Assembly (NCBI GenBank): GCA_947447895.1
Contig: CANFLM010000025.1
Location: 1 to 35,295 of the forward strand
Direction: 5' to 3'
From: Hyphomicrobiales bacterium
GTDB taxonomy: Bacteria; Pseudomonadota; Alphaproteobacteria; Rhizobiales; Beijerinckiaceae
DNA: 35,295 nt
The notes under the pieces were generated by a model that did no database searches, was not told the DNA's origin, and saw only the letters and a list, made by a program, of their open reading frames with translations. Position 1 is the first letter of the stretch. Every line of letters starts with the position of its first letter. This document shows positions 32,096-35,295 of this stretch, one piece after another. A program made the position numbers and the translations under genes.

Positions 32096-32814
32096 GCCAG
32101 TTCCTCCAGCACCATCGGAAACAGGCGCTGATAGGCTTCGCCATAGGTCATCGCCCGGCCCGAATTGCGCCCGCCCTGCATGCCGCGATTGAGGGCCACG
32201 CGGGTGTAATAGTCCCACAGATGCTTTTGCGCCGAAAGCACTTCGAAGGCCTTGCGCTTGGTCTCCCAGACATCGTCGATATTGAGGATCACATTCGGCT
32301 TGTAATTGCACTGCTCGGGCTGGTGCGGCTCGAACAGGAACACCGGCGGGGCGGCATAGGCACGGGCCGGATCGGGCTTGTGTCCTGCTGCTTGCGCGAT
32401 GATCCGCGCTTCCTGGGCAAAGCGTGTCGCCTCCGGATGGTCGACATTATAGGGATCTTCGAGTGAATGGGTCAGCACGAATGACGGGTTCAGCTCGTGC
32501 ATCACATCGATGGCGCGTTCCATCATGGCTGGCGTGGTGTGCAACGGATAATCACCGGCATCGAAAAACTCGATCTCGGCACCCAGAATATGGGCGGCGG
32601 TTTCGGCCTCGGCCTTGCGCTGGGCTTTGACCTCCTCCAGCGTTACGCCGGCCTGTTTCCAGGCCCATTGGCTTTCGCCGCGCTCGCCGAACGACAGGCA
32701 GAGGATTTTCATCCGGTAGCCCTTGGCGTGATGCAAGGCGATCGCCCCGCCGGCCCGCCATACGAAATCCCCCGGATGGGCGGTAATCACCAAACCGCTT
32801 TTGCCCTTGCTCAT
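32092..32814 (-). CDS. galB: 4-oxalomesaconate hydratase (PIG-L family)
   Basis: 240 aa from ATG 32814, chosen for AAGGAGA about 9 nt upstream; longer in-frame starts (32835, 32877) run into the end of galD. It hydrates 4-oxalomesaconate to 4-carboxy-4-hydroxy-2-oxoadipate. It belongs to the PIG-L deacetylase-like zinc fold, with HPGD (H13, D16) in place of the usual HPDD, a feature I associate with the GalB subgroup. [17 protein letters not shown] supplies a second zinc histidine. It is not related to the LigJ-type hydratase of protocatechuate pathways. Between galD and galC in the operon. Confidence 0.9.
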   Translation of the reverse strand: MSKGKSGLVITAHPGDFVWRAGGAIALHHAKGYRMKILCLSFGERGESQWAWKQAGVTLEEVKAQRKAEAETAAHILGAEIEFFDAGDYPLHTTPAMMERAIDVMHELNPSFVLTHSLEDPYNVDHPEATRFAQEARIIAQAAGHKPDPARAYAAPPVFLFEPHQPEQCNYKPNVILNIDDVWETKRKAFEVLSAQKHLWDYYTRVALNRGMQGGRNSGRAMTYGEAYQRLFPMVLEELA

Positions 32815-32842
32815 TGTGCCATTCTCCTTTGCCATAGCCGCG

Positions 32843-33937
32843 TCATACATCCCAACGCGGAAAAATCCTGCCGTCAAACAATTTGCGGGCTGTGCGCAAC
32901 AGGCCCGCCTGCGCCACCTTGACCGCCGCCCCCTCGCCTTCCAGTGTCAGCCTGACCGAGAATTCCCCGGTCGGATGTTCGACCGACAGAACCTTGACCG
33001 CCCCCTCCGGCAACACTGCCAGCGCGTGCGCCGGAGAGCCGGGCAGAACGCAAGCGGTGGCCACGGTGACCGCGGCAAATACGCCGATGGAGGCGTGGCA
33101 CTCATGCGGGATAAACGAACGTGTGGCGATAGAACCTCCGGCTTGCGGCGCCGCCACCAGAACCATTTTAGAGACCACTTTGTCGCGGACATCCCCCAAA
33201 TTCATCAGGGGACCGGCTTCAAGCCTGATCTCCTCGAGCCGGGCTTTGAGAGCCGTGTCCTTGTCCAGCTGGTCGCGCGGCTCATAGCCGGTGCGCCCGA
33301 CCGAGGACGCGGCCAGCACAACCACCGGCATGCCGTTGTCGATCAGTGTCACATCCACCCCCGCCACCCGATCGACGCTGCGGCCTGTCGGCAACAGGGC
33401 GCCGCAGACCGAGCCTTCGGCATCGAGGAAGTCGATAGCAATCGGGGCCGCAAAGCCCGGCACGCCATCGATCCGCGCCGTTCCGGCCTCGTTGACCACC
33501 CCATCGGGGGTCTCCACCAGCAGATCGGCCACCGTGCCGGTATTAACGGTGCGCACCCGCACCCGTGTCTGGGGATCGCTCGCCTTGACCAATCCGCGTG
33601 CAATCGCAAAGGGGCCGACACCGGCCAGAATATTGCCGCAATTGGGCGTGGTATCGACCAGCGGGCGATCGACCGAGACCTGGCAGAACAGATAGTCGAT
33701 ATCGATCCCCGGTTCGCCCGAGCGCGAAATGACCGCCACTTTGCTGGTCAGCGGATGCGCCCCGCCCACCCCGTCGACCTGGCGCGGATCGGGCGAGCCC
33801 ATCACCGACAACAAGACGGCATCGCGCGCGGCCCGGTCCTGCGGCAGATCGTCAGCCAGAAAATACGCACCCTTGGACGTGCCGCCCCGCATCAGCATGC
33901 AGGGGATACCTGACTGACTCCCGCTTGTGCTGGCCAT
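32843..33937 (-). CDS. galD: 4-oxalomesaconate tautomerase (PrpF-like)
   Basis: 364 aa, with GGAGGGG 8 nt before the ATG at 33937. It converts the keto/enol forms of 4-oxalomesaconate so that GalB can hydrate them. PrpF-superfamily features: IPCMLMRGGTSKGAYFLADDLP at the start (RGGTSKG), DGVGGAHPLTSKVAVI, PNCGNILAGVGPFAI (the first active-site Cys loop) and RSFIPHECHASIGVFAAV with the second Cys (HECHAS). The diaminopimelate-epimerase-like two-half fold is expected. First gene of galDBC; divergent from the extradiol dioxygenase across 167 bp that holds an inverted repeat, suggesting shared control. A different PrpF-type isomerase is possible, but the galB/galC neighbours settle it. Confidence 0.92.
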   Translation of the reverse strand: MASTSGSQSGIPCMLMRGGTSKGAYFLADDLPQDRAARDAVLLSVMGSPDPRQVDGVGGAHPLTSKVAVISRSGEPGIDIDYLFCQVSVDRPLVDTTPNCGNILAGVGPFAIARGLVKASDPQTRVRVRTVNTGTVADLLVETPDGVVNEAGTARIDGVPGFAAPIAIDFLDAEGSVCGALLPTGRSVDRVAGVDVTLIDNGMPVVVLAASSVGRTGYEPRDQLDKDTALKARLEEIRLEAGPLMNLGDVRDKVVSKMVLVAAPQAGGSIATRSFIPHECHASIGVFAAVTVATACVLPGSPAHALAVLPEGAVKVLSVEHPTGEFSVRLTLEGEGAAVKVAQAGLLRTARKLFDGRIFPRWDV

Positions 33938-33977
33938 CTGCTTGCCCCTCCACTGCTTTGCCGTTGACCGGTCTTTT

Positions 33978-34002
33978 GATCACCAAGCTTTATAAAGTGA
34001 TC
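33978..34002. promoter_or_regulatory. Inverted repeat GATCAC-N13-GTGATC in the divergent promoter region
   Basis: Perfect 6-bp arms (33978-33983, 33997-34002) around an AT-rich centre that includes TATAAA (33991-33996). It lies between galD (start 33937) and the dioxygenase gene (start 34105). A further GATCAA lies at 34010-34015. It is a candidate operator for a regulator of both transcripts; no regulator gene is in the window. Confidence 0.5.
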
Positions 34003-34104
34003 CGACTCTGATCAAGACGCAAACTCAAGATGATTTTTTTAACTTCGAACAGCTTGAAATATTGCCGCGAAGCTGGCCCTATCAATCAAACAAGGGAGCA
34101 CATC

Positions 34105-35064
34105 ATGAGCGAGCCGACAGAACCCTGTCACGATATTGCCCATCTCGGCCATGTCGAAATGTTCACACCCAAGCCGGAAGAGAGCCTCCATTTTTTCGTC
34201 AATGTGCTGGGTCTGACCGAAAGCGGACGCGAGGGCGACAGTGTCTATCTGCGCGGTTGGGATGATTACGAATTCCACACGCTGAAACTGACCGCCTCCC
34301 ATACTTCGGGCATGGGCCATGTCGCATGGCGGACCATGAGCCAACAGGCGCTCGAACGCCGCGTCAAAGTCCTGCAGGACAAAGGCTGGGGCGTGGGCTG
34401 GACCGACGGCGATCTCGGCCACGGCCCCTCTTTCCGCGCCCGCACGCCGGACGGCCACCCGATCGAGCTTTATTACGATACGAGATGGTATGAAGCCCCC
34501 GAAGCACTCAAGCCGGCTTTGAAAAACCAGGCGATGAAATATCCGGCCCGTGGCTGCAATGCCCGCCGGATCGACCATCTCAACCTGCTGGTGCTGGATG
34601 TCGCCGAAACACGGGTGTTCTTCGAACAGGGCCTGGGCATGCGCCTGACCGAACAGATCGTGCTGGATGACGGCACCGAGGCCGGCGCCTGGATGACAGC
34701 CACCAACAAGACCTACGACATTGCTTTCACCAAGGACAATACCGGCGTGGCCGGCCGCTTCCACCACCTGACCTATGCCCTCGACTGCCGGGAGGATATT
34801 TTACGCGCTGCCGATGTGTTTCTGGAAAATGGAGTGTTTATCGAAACCGGACCGCACAAACACGCCGTCCAGCAAACCTTCTTCCTCTATGTCTGGGAAC
34901 CCGGCGGCAATCGGGTGGAAGTGGCCAATGCCGGAGCGCGGCTGATGCTGGCACCCGACTGGAAACCGATCCGCTGGACCCAGTCAGAACGCGCCAAGGG
35001 GCAGGCCTGGGGCTTGAAAACGGTCGAGAGCTTCCACACCCACGGCACGCCGCCGGTGGCCTGA
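34105..35064 (+). CDS. Type I (VOC) extradiol ring-cleavage dioxygenase
   Basis: A 319-aa two-module VOC dioxygenase like catechol 2,3-dioxygenase, opening a dihydroxylated aromatic ring beside the hydroxyls with Fe(II). The N-terminal module (about 10-125) begins HLGHVEMFTPKPEESLHFFV; the C-terminal module (about 155-275) holds the Fe ligands H158 (RRIDHLNLLV), H221 (FHHLTYAL) and E272 (NRVEVANAG), spaced like H153/H214/E265 of XylE. The start is ATG 34105 with AAGGGAG 6 nt upstream; the frame is open from 34030. It is divergent from galDBC. The usual gallate/protocatechuate ring-cleaver for that pathway is the unrelated LigAB type, which is not seen here. Confidence 0.92.
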   Translation: MSEPTEPCHDIAHLGHVEMFTPKPEESLHFFVNVLGLTESGREGDSVYLRGWDDYEFHTLKLTASHTSGMGHVAWRTMSQQALERRVKVLQDKGWGVGWTDGDLGHGPSFRARTPDGHPIELYYDTRWYEAPEALKPALKNQAMKYPARGCNARRIDHLNLLVLDVAETRVFFEQGLGMRLTEQIVLDDGTEAGAWMTATNKTYDIAFTKDNTGVAGRFHHLTYALDCREDILRAADVFLENGVFIETGPHKHAVQQTFFLYVWEPGGNRVEVANAGARLMLAPDWKPIRWTQSERAKGQAWGLKTVESFHTHGTPPVA

Positions 35065-35072
35065 GCAGACGC

Positions 35073-35295
35073 TCAGTACTCTCTCCCGGCACTGCGGAAC
35101 AGGCGGCCGATTGTTTCGATCTCGCCGTCTGTCATCATCGGGGATGTGGTGACGGTCAGCGTGCGCGCGGCCAGAGCCTCGGCCTGCGGCATCGGATCGG
35201 GCGGTATGATGCCCTTGAGTGCCGGATAGGCCGTCAAAGGGCCTGCAAACAGCCGTGAAACGCCCAATCCCTCGCCGATGGATTGGGCCAGCACC
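35073..35295 (-). CDS. DegT/DnrJ/EryC1-type aminotransferase, C-terminal end (5' end outside window)
   Basis: About 74 C-terminal residues of a minus-strand gene that begins beyond the right edge. GLGVSRLFAGPLTAYPALKG and AEALAARTLTVTTSPMMTDGEIETIGRLF match the C-terminal region of sugar-aminotransferase-type PLP proteins (the R-x-L-T-x-x-T-x-P pattern followed by an E-I-E-T/R-I helix). The catalytic lysine is outside the window. The dioxygenase gene ends 8 bp away, convergent. Confidence 0.65.
   Translation of the reverse strand, partial: VLAQSIGEGLGVSRLFAGPLTAYPALKGIIPPDPMPQAEALAARTLTVTTSPMMTDGEIETIGRLFRSAGREY

Noticed and set aside
32801-33913. 370-aa plus-strand frame opposite galD
   Set aside because: Antisense shadow; the minus strand has full PrpF/GalD motifs, a strong ribosome site and operon context.
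1-35295. tRNA/rRNA genes, IS elements, prophage or CRISPR array
   Set aside because: No such structure, transposase-like protein or regularly spaced repeat was seen when reading the window.

Overview
The window is gene-dense, GC-rich chromosomal DNA (roughly 60% GC by eye) from a Gram-negative proteobacterium. Alphaproteobacteria is the best guess. It rests on overall style (two-CSD cold-shock protein, Anbu-type protease, TupBCA, SelO, galDBC, NodT-type lipoprotein efflux channel), not on a marker gene, so the genus is left open. No tRNA, rRNA, IS element, prophage or CRISPR array was seen. Nearly all of the window is coding. The exceptions are an AT-rich 575-bp gap (11117-11691) and a 352-bp gap (28651-29002).

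Layout: (1) 1-622, the 3' end of an Anbu-type proteasome-like peptidase. (2) 728-9674, a four-gene MdtABC/MuxABC-type RND efflux operon (outer-membrane lipoprotein, adaptor, two different RND pumps) with overlapping start/stop codons and an attenuator-like double hairpin just before the first start codon. (3) 9681-11116, a DUF192 exported protein and a double cold-shock-domain protein on the minus strand, then the AT-rich gap with strong palindromes. (4) 11692-12567, purU. (5) 12623-16119 (minus), tungstate importer tupBCA, probably behind a PPOX-type flavoprotein and a membrane protein. (6) 16256-17366, three small exported proteins. (7) 17469-22626 (minus), an Fbp-type ABC importer whose last gene is an FAD monooxygenase. 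(8) 22771-24472, a DCC-family (DUF393) protein convergent with an HTTM-like membrane protein and an unknown partner. (9) 24654-27342, an SDR, a 2,4'-dihydroxyacetophenone-dioxygenase-like cupin and SelO. (10) 27349-28650 (minus), an Amt ammonium channel. (11) 29003-29882, a small exported Cys-containing protein broken at a C9 tract and a tiny ORF. (12) 30061-31332, an NCS1 permease. (13) 31403-33937 (minus), galD-galB-galC, divergent from a type I (VOC) extradiol dioxygenase at 34105-35064. (14) The C-terminal end of a DegT/DnrJ-type aminotransferase at the right edge.

A possible theme of the right half is aromatic catabolism. An importer with an FAD hydroxylase, an aryl-ketone-cleaving cupin with an SDR, a VOC ring-cleavage enzyme, and GalD/GalB/GalC (4-oxalomesaconate to pyruvate plus oxaloacetate) could form parts of one or more routes. 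The best candidates for something undescribed are the VOC extradiol dioxygenase paired with galDBC where a LigAB-type gallate dioxygenase is usually expected, the C9-interrupted cysteine-rich exported protein (phase variation or frameshift), the DCC/HTTM/unknown module, and the attenuator-like leader of the efflux operon.
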